A DNA stretch of 64,000 nt from Monoplex corrugatus. Lineage: Eukaryota; Mollusca; Gastropoda; Littorinimorpha; Ranellidae. A program made the translations under genes and the position numbers. Shown one piece after another: positions 1 to 12,800 of the stretch (the stretch's first letter is position 1; the number at the start of each line of letters is the position of its first letter). The notes below the pieces were generated by a model. It was not told the DNA's origin. It saw only the letters and a program-made list of their open reading frames with translations, and searched no databases. The stretch lies in contig CM060306.1 in assembly GCA_030674185.1 (NCBI GenBank), positions 40,214,483 through 40,278,482 of the forward strand, given 5' to 3'.

Positions 1-297
1 AGTCACATTTGGAATTCATTCCAGAGAGACTGGGCATGTTCCTATCTCATTATCCATGCGTATTCTTATATATTTTTTTCTTTTCTGCATATAATACAAA
101 CGTTGCTGTGCAGTGTCCTCATCATCTTTTAATCTTACGCTTGTTGCCAGGATCTGATGAAGCATACCGATCTGAAAAGACTGAAATGAATTCCCTTGAA
201 TCTTTGCAGATATTTTTCAAAGCAGAGACTTCAGTCAATTTTCATTTTGAATCTTATTTTCCTGTTAACTGCAACAGTCTAATTGTTCATGAGTGCC

Positions 298-300
<3 letters not shown>

Positions 301-387
<87 letters not shown>

Positions 388-395
388 GAGGGGGG
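301..395. repeat. (GA)n microsatellite with GACA and G-rich edge
   Basis: This is an almost pure GA run, then a short (GACA)n part and a G-rich end. The paralog at 17960-17995 has only a short GACAGA stretch, so most of the length here arose after the duplication. Confidence 0.97.
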
Positions 396-768
396 GAGGG
401 GGGATCGATTCAGACGAAAACATCGTTTAGAAATATAGAACATTTGGTTTAAAAAATAAATGTGTGACGTCAAAAAAGTTCAGACCTGCACAGAGCAGTA
501 GACAGAGAAACCTGATCAGAATTCATGACAATCGGTATCGGTTTTCTGTCGTGTCCCTATGGTCTTGTGTAACTGGACTTGTAATTTATTAGATCATTGA
601 GTCTTTATTTTTGCTTGCTTGGAGACAACGTTAAATCAGATGACTGCAGTTTCTTAGAAGAAAACATGCCAGTGCATATCATTCATTTTGTGCATCATGG
701 CAGCGTTTTTTTTTCCCCATCTACTTGAGAAAAATATTGATAGATGTGATAGAAGGTGGGCTCCTTAA

Positions 769-845
<77 letters not shown>

Positions 846-986
846 GTGTGTGTGTTGTGTCTGTGTGTTCGTGTGTGTGTACGCATATGTGTATATGTGT
901 GTATTGTGTGTGTTTACGTGTGTGTATGCACGCGTGTGTGCATATGTGTGTCTGGATGGAGGGAGAGAGAGAGAGAGAGGAGAGGG

Positions 987-1031
<45 letters not shown>
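769..1031. repeat. Compound (GT)n-(GA)n microsatellite
   Basis: About 190 bp of GT-rich repeat is followed by about 70 bp of GA. The paralog at 18344-18487 has the same GT-then-GA order, so the compound repeat predates the block A duplication. The long frames in both strands here are repeat translations, not genes. Confidence 0.97.
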
Positions 1032-1033
<2 letters not shown>

Positions 1034-2883
1034 TATATTCGATTTTTATACATTTTACAAAAAGCGACTCCAAAATGGCATATTCTGTCATTTGAGCTTA
1101 TGTTTTTCGGCAGCTTCAGATTTAAAAAACCAATTGTACAGAAAAAAATCGTTAACCCGTTCATCAAAGAACGGTACCAAAGCAGTCTGTTGATATCTTA
1201 TGAATGAACTCTTATTACAGATATTGTCAACCATTTAGAGATCAGTTTTATCAGATGTGCTCATTTTTCGGGAACACAATACGAACCGGACAATGATTAA
1301 ATTGGAACAGTGGTATTTTTGTCTGGTCAAAAACTTTGGTATGAATAACAAACTTTGATATCTGGAAATAAATGATGTTGCACTGCTTACTTAACTGAAC
1401 ATTCTTAATCCCACCTATAAATCTCCCTGGGTTTCAGTTTTATTTCACTAAAATCTTTGGATTGTGTTGTTTTCACTTGTCATGATCCGTGAATTTCTCA
1501 TAACAAAGTTGTTACAAGACACGTACAATCTGTTTGAGGACTATCCAGACTAATACTATTTTTAATTTCATGATTTTTGTCCTTCTGCAAAGAAATGTAT
1601 TGTCTCTTTTGTAAAAGCATTACATACATGAAGTAAAAGTACATTGTTTATAAATAAAAGCATTTTTGAAATAGCGTAATCTTTTCTCCTCTTCTTCTTT
1701 CTTCTTCTGTCTGTTTTCCTTATCCTCTTCCTTTTTCCTTCTTTTTTTTTCATCAAAACGTTTTGGGTTGTTCAGAATTTCTCCTTCAGTCCATGTTCTG
1801 AGCTGTACTTGGTGCATCATCAGAAAGTCTAGCCAACGAGAAGGCTTTTTTTTTGTTTTTTTTTTTTTGCAGCTTATATTATTTGTTTTGAATAGTTTGA
1901 ATCTTCTGTAAAAATTCATTCAGGGTAACTGAATAATCCCAAATGTTCTGTGTCGCAAATGACATTAACAGATTGGATGTTTTGGCAGTTGTTTCACAGC
2001 AGACAATGGTCTTCCACCATTCATAAGTAACTTGTCACGTCACAGTGTTTGACGCTAGAAGTCGACGTAAGAGTCATGGGATCAGGTTTTTTTAAAATTT
2101 AAAATGATATCGTAACTTTCGGCACGTGCTCATTACCTGTAAATTCTTTATTTTGTGATTCTTTGCTTGTTACGATGTTACTTGAAAACACCTACCCGAC
2201 GCACGCACGCACAAACACACATGAAGAGAAAGACGTTCACCAATGTCTGATAGTTCATGCTCTATCTTTCATCAGAATCGCACGTTCCCAATGTTATGGT
2301 CATTTGAAGTGGTAGATGCGAGACCTTAAACTTCATATATCTCCCTGGGGAAAGTGGCTAATTTAATGCTAAATCCATTGTGACTAAATCTGAAATCAGT
2401 ACAATACATTATACAACGTAACACTCAGGACTTTGTGGAATCACTAAACGACTTCCAGCAATTCGCACAGGAGTCATGCGGATGGCGACAGATCTAGGTC
2501 ACCTTAATTGAACATCAGCAGCGGTAAATGAGTTTGATCGGCCATCAGCATGAAACATTCATTTGTGACTTAGCTGAACAACATGCGGTCTGGTCAGGAC
2601 ATAAAGCCTGACATCACTGGTCAATACGTTTGAGCAATAACTATTAACAAAGAAAAATGTCTCGCGCGTTCTGTTAGGTTTCTGTGGCGATCTTATTGGT
2701 CAGAGAGAGACCACATACTTGCCTTCCTTTTTCCAGAGGATTTTATCAATGTAATCAATCATATTTACCTTGACAAGCTATTCATGTGGCTAGCTGATGC
2801 AAAACAACAACAACAACAACAACAAAACACGAAAAGGTCAAATTGTTCTTAATACTATAATAGTTATTTATCATGCAGATGTA

Positions 2884-3399
2884 CAGTGGAAACCTGATAT
2901 AACAGGGATGATGGGACCAAATCAAAATCCCTGTTATATCAGATCCCTGTTATATCAGATATCAAGGGAAATAAGGACTGATCAACTAACTCTTGATAAA
3001 CAGTAGATCTAGGCCTAGATCTGGTCTGGTGTAAGTGTGCAGTAAGCTTACAAACTGAATGATGGCGCAGTCAGTCACTGACTCAGTGGCCTCAGGCCTA
3101 CACGCTTGCGCGCGCATCACGCTCACATTGCGAAGCGTTCTTTCAGTGTACAGTACACAGTATACCAAGGCTAGGCTAGTCTAGATCTAGGCCTACTGCG
3201 TGGCGTGCTGAGTCTAGGCCTAGGCCTTTCTGCTGCAGAGCCCGTCTCGGCATCCCTGCTATAACCGATCGAGCCCTCTTGTCTCCCTGTTATTGCGATA
3301 AGTTTTAATAGAGACAAAGAGGAAGAAAAAATGGGATTGAAAAAAGCCTGTTATATCGGATTCCTGTTATAACCGGTCCTGTTATAAATGGTTTCACTG
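2884..3399. mobile_element. pogo/Tigger-like MITE with TA target duplication
   Basis: The 516-bp element starts with CAGTGGAAACC at 2884 and ends with GGTTTCACTG at 3390-3399, which is the inverted complement. The next bases inward also match, since both ends run into TATAACAGG. It is flanked by TA at 2882-2883 and at 3400-3401. Copies of a 'CCTGTTATA' motif recur inside near both ends. There is no transposase frame, so it is non-autonomous. TIRs beginning CAGTGRAAC with TA target sites are known for the pogo/Tigger branch of the Tc1/mariner superfamily. The family name is my inference. The paralog has an empty site near 19976, so this insertion is younger than the block A duplication. Confidence 0.85.
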
Positions 3400-3514
3400 T
3401 ACTAGGTTTGAATTCATCACTGTCATTGAAACTGCCGTTTCAATAATTCATTTTCCTTTCTTATGGTATTCAAGTCAGTGAGAAACAAATTTATACCAGC
3501 TACGTACACTAAAC

Positions 3515-3517
<3 letters not shown>

Positions 3518-3589
<72 letters not shown>

Positions 3590-3615
3590 TGTGTTGTGTG
3601 TGTGTGTGGGGAGAG

Positions 3616-3677
<62 letters not shown>
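3518..3677. repeat. Compound (GT)n-(GA)n microsatellite
   Basis: About 90 bp of GT is joined to about 68 bp of GA. The equivalent place in A2 (20071-20115) has only a short GCGTGC/GT stretch, so the array grew in this copy. Confidence 0.97.
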
Positions 3678-3680
<3 letters not shown>

Positions 3681-4738
3681 GAATACATTGCCTGTCGTGT
3701 GCTTATAACGTGTAGGATGGTTAGTAGGAGTGTCGGCTGAAATAACAAGATATCACTTAGTGGTGTGATTTTCTCAGCTTGGATAATTTATAACTAATAG
3801 TGTTCCCTGCTGTGTTCTACGCCTCAGGTTGCTGTATTTCTTGTTAATGACATGTTTTTCTATCTGTATGCGTGCAGAAAAAAATAAAAAAGTAGAGAAG
3901 TACAAACAAGCAAATACAAAACAGACAAAGGAAAAGATGGAAGTCGTACAGAGAAGAAAATGGTTCTCACTGTAAAACGCATTGCTTACACTTTTTCTCT
4001 CAGAAATTGTAAACGACAGAATGAAAAACATTTCAAAGCGTAGGCTGTGGCAGCAGAAAATAAAAGAAATATGACTGATCAGTTACGTTTGTAATGGTAA
4101 TTGCTTCGTTTTTGAGGAAACAGGATCGTACTAAAAGACAGTGACAAAAAATAGAATTGATGGTGTAAATATTATATTTGCTGTCTAGCATAACTGCACA
4201 GAACATAATTTTTACTGCACACAGTTTGTAGAGAAATTGAAATATATATATTATAGACAAAAGTAACCCTTTCGCTATTCTCGTTGCCTACTTTTCTTCT
4301 CATTTATAAAGAACAGTATCGTATATATGTGTACTTTTATGTATGTTCGCATGTGTGTCGGCGTGTTTAAGTACTTCCATGACATTAATCATTTTCATTA
4401 TTGAACTTTACATGAAACTATTTGAATATCAGACAATGTTGAAAGCAACGAAACGACCCTGACAGACCCTGCCTCAAGTGTATTTGTTGCTGTAGTTGAA
4501 TAAATAATGCTGTCTGTTTTTGTTTTTTTTTGTACACAACCTTCCTGTATCAGAGTTGTTGTTTTTTTTTGTTTTTTTTTGTTACTGTATTTGCGAGAGT
4601 GTGTCTTGTAATCTGTTTACTGACTAGCTAGTGTTTACAAAACACGTCTTCTTCGTCTTAACCAGTTTGTACGACCATCCTCGGCAATATATTTCAGTAG
4701 TAAATTATGTGAAGTTTTCTTTTTCACACACTTCAAGA

Positions 4739-4769
<31 letters not shown>

Positions 4770-4863
4770 GTCTGTCTGTCTCTGTCTCTGTCTGTCTGTC
4801 TGTCTCTCTTTCTCTCTCTCTCTCTCAGAGATGTGCGTACGTATGTGTCTATGTGAATAGTGT

Positions 4864-4944
<81 letters not shown>

Positions 4945-5030
4945 CAAACACATACACACACACACACGCACGCACGCACGCACGCACGCACGCACACATG
5001 CATGCACTCACCCGCGCGCGCGTGCGCGTG

Positions 5031-5064
<34 letters not shown>

Positions 5065-5213
5065 CACGCACACACGCACGCACGCATGCACACACGCACG
5101 CACTCACCCGCGCGCACGTGCGCGTGCACACACACACACACACACACACATGCACACACGCGCGCGCGTGCTCGCATACGTACACGATTGCAGATGCATA
5201 TGCACACACACAC

Positions 5214-5262
<49 letters not shown>

Positions 5263-5271
5263 CACACACAC
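4739..5271. repeat. (CT)n, then a long (CA)n array with CG-rich interruptions
   Basis: A CT/CTGT tract covers 4739-4828. A 400-bp CA array covers 4867-5271, broken by CACGCACG and CGCGCGTGCGCG segments. The two CG-rich interruptions near 5010-5033 and 5107-5130 resemble each other, which suggests local duplication inside the array. Confidence 0.97.
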
Positions 5272-5599
5272 TATCTCTATTAAAATGCACCTCCCCAACT
5301 CACAGAGAGAGAGAAGATCATAGGAGACAATGAAGATTTCACCTCAGGTCCCATGACAATTGTGATCATTGATATTGCGGAGGATGTGAAAGGCGATATG
5401 ACTGACAGGCATGCAGCCCGTAGAGTGCCCCACTTCATTGATGAAGGGGTCACCGAGGGCACGTGCACCACATAACCACTATCAACATTTCTGTGATGGG
5501 CAGTGGGAACAGACAGTCTGATTCATGCGTTTTGCGTTTTATGAAGTTGAGTCTTTGTCAGTCCATGGTCTAGAACTTTAATATACTCACCCACTGTTT

Positions 5600-7375
5600 T
5601 TGTAATAAAGTGTTTTCAAGTTTTGAAGTAAAATCGTAGCCAACTCCTCTCTTGTCCTAGAATTGTTAATCAACCTGATATTTCATGCATATCCTGCTAG
5701 AAGTGGAGATCAAATTGAAAATTAACCAGCATCAGCTAATATGGAGCTTAAAAGTCTGTTGTCACTAAAGTAGAATATTGCATATTGATTACAGCCCAAC
5801 CAACTACCTCAGGCTATTTCAACGTTGCAAAATTGATCAGACAAGCTTACTCCTCGTAAAGTTTGAACCGTTCTACGGAACCACACAAACAGTCAGTTTT
5901 CCATCAATGAGGCAATCATTTAGAGTACAAAATAGTGCTCTACGATGTAACGCTGGAGAAACCACTGTCCACTTAAATCATCATTGCCAGATTAGGAGAC
6001 GTATGACCTCACTGGTAAAGAGATGATCTCCATGCATTCCGTTAATCTAAGTTGACACTTAAGTAGTTTTAGAGGAAAATTGAAAACATTCATAGTGCTT
6101 TTCGCAGGGCATGGTGGGGCATTATAGACGGACAGATACATATTACTACTTTAAAACCGAATTTCATTGTCACGACAGGCTGATACAAGGACAGAAAATC
6201 GTATACATATCCCATAAGTTAGGAAAGAATCAACATCTTGCCAACGTTTAGGATTTATGTGCAGTTTTTGTTTGTTTGTTTTTTTGTTTTTTGCATATTC
6301 CATAACCACATGTATCTCGGAATTTGCAGTGTTAGTGCATATAAAAACATTCTGACAGGGAGATGTTGTCTTGAGAGAATTTAAAATGAAACTATGAAAA
6401 CGAGTGTACAGTCAGTAAATGATTGCACATAGTTAACTGAATAAAAATAACAAAACTTTGATTTCTGCAGTTTAACAGGCATTGCATAGAGGTACTTAAA
6501 AGTAAGAATTAGTATATACAAAATGAATAAACAGATGAAAGATTGAAAAAAATGTGAGAAAACGGAGGCCAGCTAAAATAGAAAATACCACACCCAGAAA
6601 ACAAATCTGCTAAGTTGATTTTAGTTTGAGTTGGATGGTTTTCTTAGGAGGCCAGAATGAGTGTGTGAATTAATGTCACTAAACTGGTACATAATATAAA
6701 GGGGGAAAAAATGATGATAGAAGACAACACATGAAAACACCAAGAGTACGTTTATGTAATTAGTGTGTGATTATTTTTTCCTTTCTTAAAGATAGTTACT
6801 TTTGGAATGCATTCCCTTTTCTAGCTGGTATCCTTGGGAACGAAAGAATTTAAGTGATAGAATTGACACATTCCGAAATGGACAACATCTCTGCTTTCAG
6901 ATAAAAAAAAAAAATTAAAAAAAGCTGTACGTGGACTGATGTCGGCATCTGTCATAATGATTATGTAATGGTGAGATTGTGCAACATCGAATCAATTGCC
7001 AGTCAGAAAATAACCTTTGTACTCTGGAAGTGCCGGGGTAGCAAACATAACGTTATGTATGTGAAAAAGACAAATGGAAAGTTGGGTCCTTTCATCACTG
7101 CTTTAAGACATGGTTGTAGACACTGACAAATAACTCTAACATTGCATTTAAAAGTTGTACAACGTTTCGCCTGCATCATTAGGAAAAGAAACCACGGGCA
7201 AAAAGTTAACTGTATACGACGATCAGTAAAATACACAGACGCTGGAGTACAGAACAGACGGATCAACAGTAGCCCGAAGAAGGGAATGCACGGAAAAAAA
7301 GTAAATCGAAAAATTGAAATTCAGTTCAGTGGGGAGTGGAGGGTGGGGTAGGCACTCTACCGAACACACATGCTG
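5600..7375. other. Unrecognised AT-rich sequence, no gene seen
   Basis: I find no domain-like frame, mobile-element signature or RNA gene here. Frames are short and interrupted. Any continuation of block A past 5600 is too weak for me to support by eye. Confidence 0.5.
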
Positions 7376-7376
7376 G

Positions 7377-7434
7377 CACACACACACACGCACACACGCA
7401 CGCACGAGCGCGCTCGCACACATACACAAACACA

Positions 7435-7524
<90 letters not shown>

Positions 7525-7538
7525 TGTGTGTGCGCGTG
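7377..7538. repeat. (CA)n microsatellite ending in a CA/TG palindrome
   Basis: About 145 bp of CA, with CG-rich interruptions on the left, ends near 7520 in a CACACGTGTGTG junction that is self-complementary. Confidence 0.97.
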
Positions 7539-7965
7539 CTTATGCACACGAATTTCGAATCAATATCACAAGTTTAAAATTATAATGTAATGAATAAAGT
7601 AGACTGCGTGTAGTAAGGACTGGGATGGGAGTGGATGCTGGGGACAATGTTGCTATCCCGTTCTGCCATCAGCCCATCTTGTGTACTTCCGAGCCAATGA
7701 GTGTTTGACGAAATTTACTGTAACAGCATCAATGGGCTTAGCCAAGAGCAATGCCGTCCTGCACAAATTATGTTCTCCAGCGTAGTCGTCAAATGTGGCA
7801 ATAGTTGTGAGGTTTACTCAGAAATAATTCCTCTTTCATGAGCAACGTTATATGTCGGGTTTGTTTGACGAAATGTACCGTGAAAGCAAGTGTTGCAATC
7901 ACCGACATATTTGCCCTTCAGCAATAGACATAAAAAGCAGTGTCATAGTTTACCCTCTCCGTCAC

Positions 7966-8270
7966 TTTCTCTTTTTGTCTGTCTCTGTCTCTGTCTCTCT
8001 GTGTGTATATGTGTCTACCTGCCTGCCTGCCTGCGTGCCTGCTTGTCTGTCTCTCTATCTCTGTCTCTGTCTGTGTGTGTGTGTCTGTGTGTCTGCATGC
8101 TGCCTATCTGCCTGTCTGTCTGTCTCTCTGTCTCTGCCTCTGCCTCTGTCTCTCTCTCTCTTGCCTGCCTGCCTGCCTGCCTATCTGTCTGTCTGTCTCT
8201 GTCTCTATCTGTCTCTGTCTGTCTGTCTGTATCTTTCTCTCTCTCTCTCTCTCTCTCCCCTCTCTCTTTT
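7966..8270. repeat. Impure CT/CTGT/CCTG pyrimidine-rich array
   Basis: About 300 bp of CTCTGT, CTGCCTG and CT units on this strand. The Ser/Leu/Cys/Val-rich and Arg/Glu-rich frames here are repeat translations. It directly abuts the left side of a SINE at 8285. Confidence 0.95.
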
Positions 8271-8284
8271 TTGAAAGGTGCTTT

Positions 8285-8482
8285 GTTTGATCCGCCTACG
8301 CACCTCCACATGATGGGTATGGGTAGAACACTTTCCGATCTCCCAGGTCATCGTGTGCAGACTTGCCAGTGATAAACCACCTTCGTGTGTATACGCAAGC
8401 AGAACGCCAAATATGCACGTTAAAGATCCTGTACATAATGTCAGTGGCTGGTGTATGGAAACACGAAAACACCCAGCATGCA
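8285..8482 (+). mobile_element. SINE-1 fragment (gastropod-type, tRNA-derived family)
   Basis: The element contains 'gatctcccaggtcatcgtg', 'gtgtatacgcaagcagaa', 'cacgttaaagatcctgta' and 'acacccagcatgc' in order. From memory these match the body of a tRNA-derived SINE that is abundant in caenogastropod genomes; I know no formal name for it. The tRNA-like head is missing. Inverted copies of its left part occur at 41483-41625 and 47165-47337. The family assignment rests on memory, so it is moderate in confidence. Confidence 0.7.
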
Positions 8483-8626
8483 AGAAACGGCAAGTTTGAA
8501 AAGTGATTTTTTAGATAATAGTTTCTTCCTTTGGAAAATAAAATATCGTTATACAATTATAATCATCAAACTCCTTTCTGGTCATGCAATTGTATCCAAA
8601 CTAAAATATATGCGTGTTAGTGACCA

Positions 8627-8720
8627 AAAAAACAAACAAACAAAAAACAAAAAAACAAAAAAAAACAACCAAACAACAAACAAACAAAACCCAACAAAAC
8701 AAACAAACAAACAAAAAAAG
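8627..8720. repeat. (A/AAAC)n low-complexity tract
   Basis: Irregular AAAC, AAAAC and CAAA units. Such tracts recur through the window (9676, 12585, 21007, 25321, 34758, 44461), and several look like the tails or neighbours of retroelement relics. Confidence 0.9.
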
Positions 8721-8794
8721 GATCGTCATGTTTGTCACTGCAACAGCTATGCTAGAGTTTTACGTGGTCTAGTATGTAATTTCGGTTTTGTATT

Positions 8795-8852
8795 CTCTTA
8801 TTTATTTTATTTGTTTATTTAAATTATTTATTTATTTATTATTTATTTATCT
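8795..8852. repeat. (TTTA)n microsatellite
   Basis: TTTA/TTTATT units with a few TTTG variants. Confidence 0.9.
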
Positions 8853-9095
8853 AAGCATTATGCTATTTTTTTCTGTAATGCAATACCCTCATCTTCAAGC
8901 ATTAGTGTTTACATCTCAGTGTCTACTATTTACAAGTAAAGTCAACAAATATGTTGATTTCATTTCCGCGTACAAATTAAAAGATACCAGAGTCTCACAT
9001 ACTTGTAACTGTATAGATTAGGAATAGGTAAACACACTTAGAAGATAAAAAGAAACAAAATAGAAACAGGTAATTATGCCTAACGACTGTAATAA

Positions 9096-9129
9096 ACACA
9101 CGCGCGCGCACACACACACACACCACCAC

Positions 9130-9184
<55 letters not shown>

Positions 9185-9237
9185 CGCGGTGGAGATTACA
9201 ATGCACACACACACACACACACACACACAACACACAC

Positions 9238-9336
<99 letters not shown>

Positions 9337-9349
9337 CACACCACAACAC

Positions 9350-9433
<84 letters not shown>

Positions 9434-9458
9434 CGCACGGGCGCGCACACATACACAC
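9096..9458. repeat. Long interrupted (CA)n array
   Basis: About 360 bp of CA. A 20-bp non-repeat island (9184-9203) splits it, and there are AACA and CCACA slips. It is one of the longest CA tracts here. The Cys/Val and His/Thr frames over it have no coding meaning. Confidence 0.97.
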
Positions 9459-9469
9459 AGAATCACAGT

Positions 9470-11385
9470 AGATGAGATGCAAATGCACGTGTATTCTATC
9501 TCTCAGTATTTTGAAAACGGGTCGAAGAAACCAACCATGTGTTAGACAAATGTTTAACATGGTTTTATTTTCTTTAACTTCCTTCCCCTCACCCGTCACT
9601 TTTTTGCTACGTCTTTTCAGGTAGGCACACACTTAATAATTTACATTAAGACCCAATCTTGTGTCTTGTTCTTAAAAAACAAAAAACAAAAACAAAACAA
9701 CAAACAAAAACACGATGTCAGCTTATGTGCCGAAATATTTACAGCTGTACAGTAATCCGACAAAATGTATTTGCTATACAGAACTGAAAGCTGCTTTTTC
9801 GTTATATGCTTTTAGGTTTGGAAAGTTGTGTTTATGTACAACCTGTCACAACGGATTTCCCATACGAAAAGGGGACTATTACTGTATTAGTATCATGACC
9901 ATTAAACGCCTGCGAAAGGGGAAAAAACACTGATTTCCCCGGCTTTTCTCTGCACGTAATTTTCTGAAACTATACGACAAATATGGACAGTTTGTCGAGT
10001 GTATTTTTTGTTTGCCTTGATTTCTTTTATATGCAGCAAGTGTGTGCTTCAAACAGGTTCTTGGATCAATGACTGCTTTGAAAGACTAGCGTCCAGAACA
10101 CCATTCGCAGTTAAGAAGATCGGGACAAAAACCTTGTACGATATTTATTATTAGGTTTAAACCAGGTAATTCTCGCTGTCTCGCTGAAACCGCGAGGATT
10201 CCACTATCATGAGAATAAACATTTTAGAATAAGTGATTGTGAGTGTCTTCGCTTAACCATTTCTGGGCTTCCCGTCAGTTGGATCCGCCAGTCACCGCAA
10301 GTCAAACTCGATCCGAGATCAACAGCTCGCAATTTAGCTTAACCGTCTTTTCGCTGGTGAATACAACACCAGCATGGGCCAGCATATCACAATATGCGTG
10401 CACCAACTAATTTGTACGCAAAATTCGTGGCAAGGCGGACATGAAGGAGAGAAAGAAAAAGAAACAAGAGAGAGAGAGAGAGAGAGAGAGAGCCGATTGA
10501 TTGATTGATTGATTGATTGGTTGACTGATGGATTGATTGACCTTTTCATTCTCAACTGAAAACACATTAACACAATATAACAGTGTTTGGTCAATTTTCA
10601 AAACAGAAATAAAGAGAGAAAGTCAGAAATTCTGTTTTCCAAATGTACGGATTTTGACACGAGATAAACATGTCCTGACCATAATTATAGCATATAATCC
10701 TAAACATGTCAAATAAACGTGCTAAAATATTTGTCTTCGGTAAAATATTTTTTCTGAAAATGGGAACTTATGTATTAGTATTTATCACTGTCTCTGAATC
10801 AGATTCTAGTTATGTTATGCTTTACGCTGCTAAAAAGTAATCGTTAATAAAGATTACTGAGACAAGTGAACTAAAAAAAAAAAAAAAGAAAAAAGAAAAA
10901 ATATATATATACACATACATTATTGCTTGATCATCTTGTGTTTCTTTCTATCTTTCTCCTTTTTTCCTTTTCTCTTTCCTTTTCCGTTTTTCCCCTGTCA
11001 CATATTTTTTTTGCAGTTTGAGTGTAACACTGTCCTCACGACGCTCTTTTTTTTCCCAACACACCACACTTCATTCAGTTGAAGTCCCTGTACCAGAACG
11101 TCTGTAAGAGCTATTGATATCTAGCCGTTATAAGGCTACCCACTAGAAGAGACTGCACTCGGTGGACTCCTGATGGATTGGTTCAGTGTCAATCAGTAGT
11201 GCCTGTTCCGATCCAACCTACGTAAGACAGTTCCTACCAAGAATATGCCTATGTGCTGCCACGACGTCTTGTAAAAGCTCTGAAGAAAGATTTGATAGTA
11301 GTCCACAACTGCAACAGCCCTATTCATCCAACAATACATTGAATAGTGTTTTATGCAAGCCAGAGGTAAACACAACTTGAAAGAT
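9470..11385. other. Unrecognised sequence with minor simple repeats, no gene seen
   Basis: It holds an AAAAC tract (9676-9711), a (GA)14 tract with a (GATT)n tract (10465-10540) and an A-rich/AT stretch (10874-10907). The longest ordinary frame is a 72-codon one at 9715-9933 with no recognisable domain, and I treat it as chance. Confidence 0.5.
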
Positions 11386-11860
11386 GTCGTCTGTACACTG
11401 TCAGATCGCCCGGGCTCCTTTCAACTCTTTTACAGCGCTGCTTTCCACACGAACCATCTTTCATCTGTGGCCATAAAAATGTCAAGAAAAGCGCCTATGG
11501 ATGTGAACATTTTCACTTTACACCGCCTTCGCACTTCATCCCATGTTGATACAATTTCGGCAAATTAGCTACCAGAGTCCAACAAGTGTAGGGGTGGTAA
11601 ATGGGATGATTTGTCTGACGTGAACACCCACTTCCAAAGATGCTTCCCTCCGGTTCTGTTGACCCCTGGCTTTTCCCCTTTTAACCCGCTGGCAGTACTC
11701 CATCGCAGCTTCATCGATCTTCTGTCCAGAGCCGCTCTTGGCGCCAGTCGTGTAAATGTTGTAGAGACTGGTTACCCACTAATATTGAGAGGGCCGTGTG
11801 CTGCTATTGCTGATGTATTTGCTCTTCATCCCCTTGCTAGAAAAATTCCCTACATACATT
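11385..11860 (+). mobile_element. Unclassified interspersed repeat R1, copy 1
   Basis: This is one of three copies of a repeat of about 450 bp; the others are inverted at 46540-46850 and 55370-55815. Shared landmarks are 'gcctatggatgtgaacatt', 'gctaccagagtccaacaag', 'gatgatttgt' and 'ttctgtccagagccgc'. Copies 1 and 3 keep a similar unbroken frame of about 55 codons in the middle, with GASRVNV in both. Nucleotide similarity alone can explain that. I do not recognise the family. It could be part of a LINE untranslated region, an LTR or a DNA transposon. Confidence 0.7.
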
Positions 11861-11879
11861 CTCAGCGCATCTCTTTTTG

Positions 11880-11978
11880 ATGCGTGTGTGCATACGTGCG
11901 TGCTACGAGCGTGCATACGTGCGTGCGTGTGTATATGTCTGTTTGTGTGTCTGTGTGAGTGTGTGTGTGTGTGCTTGT
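11880..11978. repeat. Impure (TG)n tract
   Basis: TGTG/CGTG/CATACG units next to the right end of R1 copy 1. Confidence 0.85.
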
Positions 11979-11999
11979 TTAAAAAAAGGGAAGCTGACT

Positions 12000-12800
12000 G
12001 AGATGGACATCGATGTCAATATACATACATACATGGATCTATGTATGTGTGTATGCATGACGTGTGACGTGTGCACGTATGTAGGACAGGACCGAGAACT
12101 TATTTGCTATAAGAACCCACATGAGGCTTTGTGTATGTCTATCTTGAAGGATATGTAGATGGATGGATAGATAGATGTCTGTTAACAAATGTGTCAGCAA
12201 AGATTTTCAAATATTTTCAGATAAAAATTTCATGATTCGAGATTTCTAATGAGTAATGATGATTTATTTAATCTAATGTTTAATTTTGAATGGCATTGTC
12301 ATAACCATCATGTGCTATCGTGCATGTCACAGTCACAGTAGCCTGAACCGTATCTATAGATGTACCCTCAAGGACTTCGTCTGCATTTGAACGGGTTTTA
12401 ACAACATAGTCTTTAAATGGGCTTTGGATGATTTTGCACACTACAGTTAAGCCTGAGTAGGGTTGCTCAAATGCGTACATTAGTAGTAGTAACAACTATC
12501 GTGAACACAGTATTTTGTATCAGTAATGGTAAAAAGTTAAGGGAACAAAGGTAATGCTGGGAATAATGGGGGAAAAAACAAAAACAAAACAAACAAACAA
12601 ACAAACAACAAAAACCTGCAGATGAAAGCAACAAGGAGCTGATTGGACGAAATTGATGTGAAGAATATAACAGATTGGCGACGAGGTTAAATCCGTTATT
12701 GGTACCCTCAGAACCGAGTGTCAACACAGGAAACCCTGACGCCTTCTCGGGCAAATTCATAGCCTGACTGGAAGAACTTCAAACTTACGCTGATAGCGCA
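12000..12800. other. Unrecognised sequence left of the gag relic, no gene seen
   Basis: It contains an (AAAC)n tract near 12585-12612. The left end of the gag-containing element may lie in here (from about 12640), but I cannot find an LTR or a primer-binding site. Confidence 0.4.

Larger units (their letters stand above)
300..5600 (+). repeat. Paralogous block A, copy 1
   Basis: This block is homologous by eye, in the same orientation, to 17940-24540. Matching anchors in order are 475 with 18070 (a segment containing 'gcagtagaca'), 1140 with 18590, 1700 with 18990, 1880 with 19150, 2440 with 19560 (containing 'catgaaacattcat'), 3720 with 20160 (containing 'ccctgctgtgttcta') and 5340-5560 with 24310-24540 (containing 'gccccacttcattgatga'). 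The copies are clearly diverged but colinear. The sequence has no open frame that both copies share, so I see no sign that it codes for protein. Faint similarity may run left to the start of the window, so the true left edge may lie outside. Confidence 0.85.

Noticed and set aside
725..1207. Long Cys/Val- and His/Thr-rich open frames on both strands
   Set aside because: They are translations of (GT)n/(CA)n and (GA)n. All frames are open at once because dinucleotide repeats lack stops. The same holds at 4631-5333, 9018-9632, 21248-21433, 47591-48139 and others.
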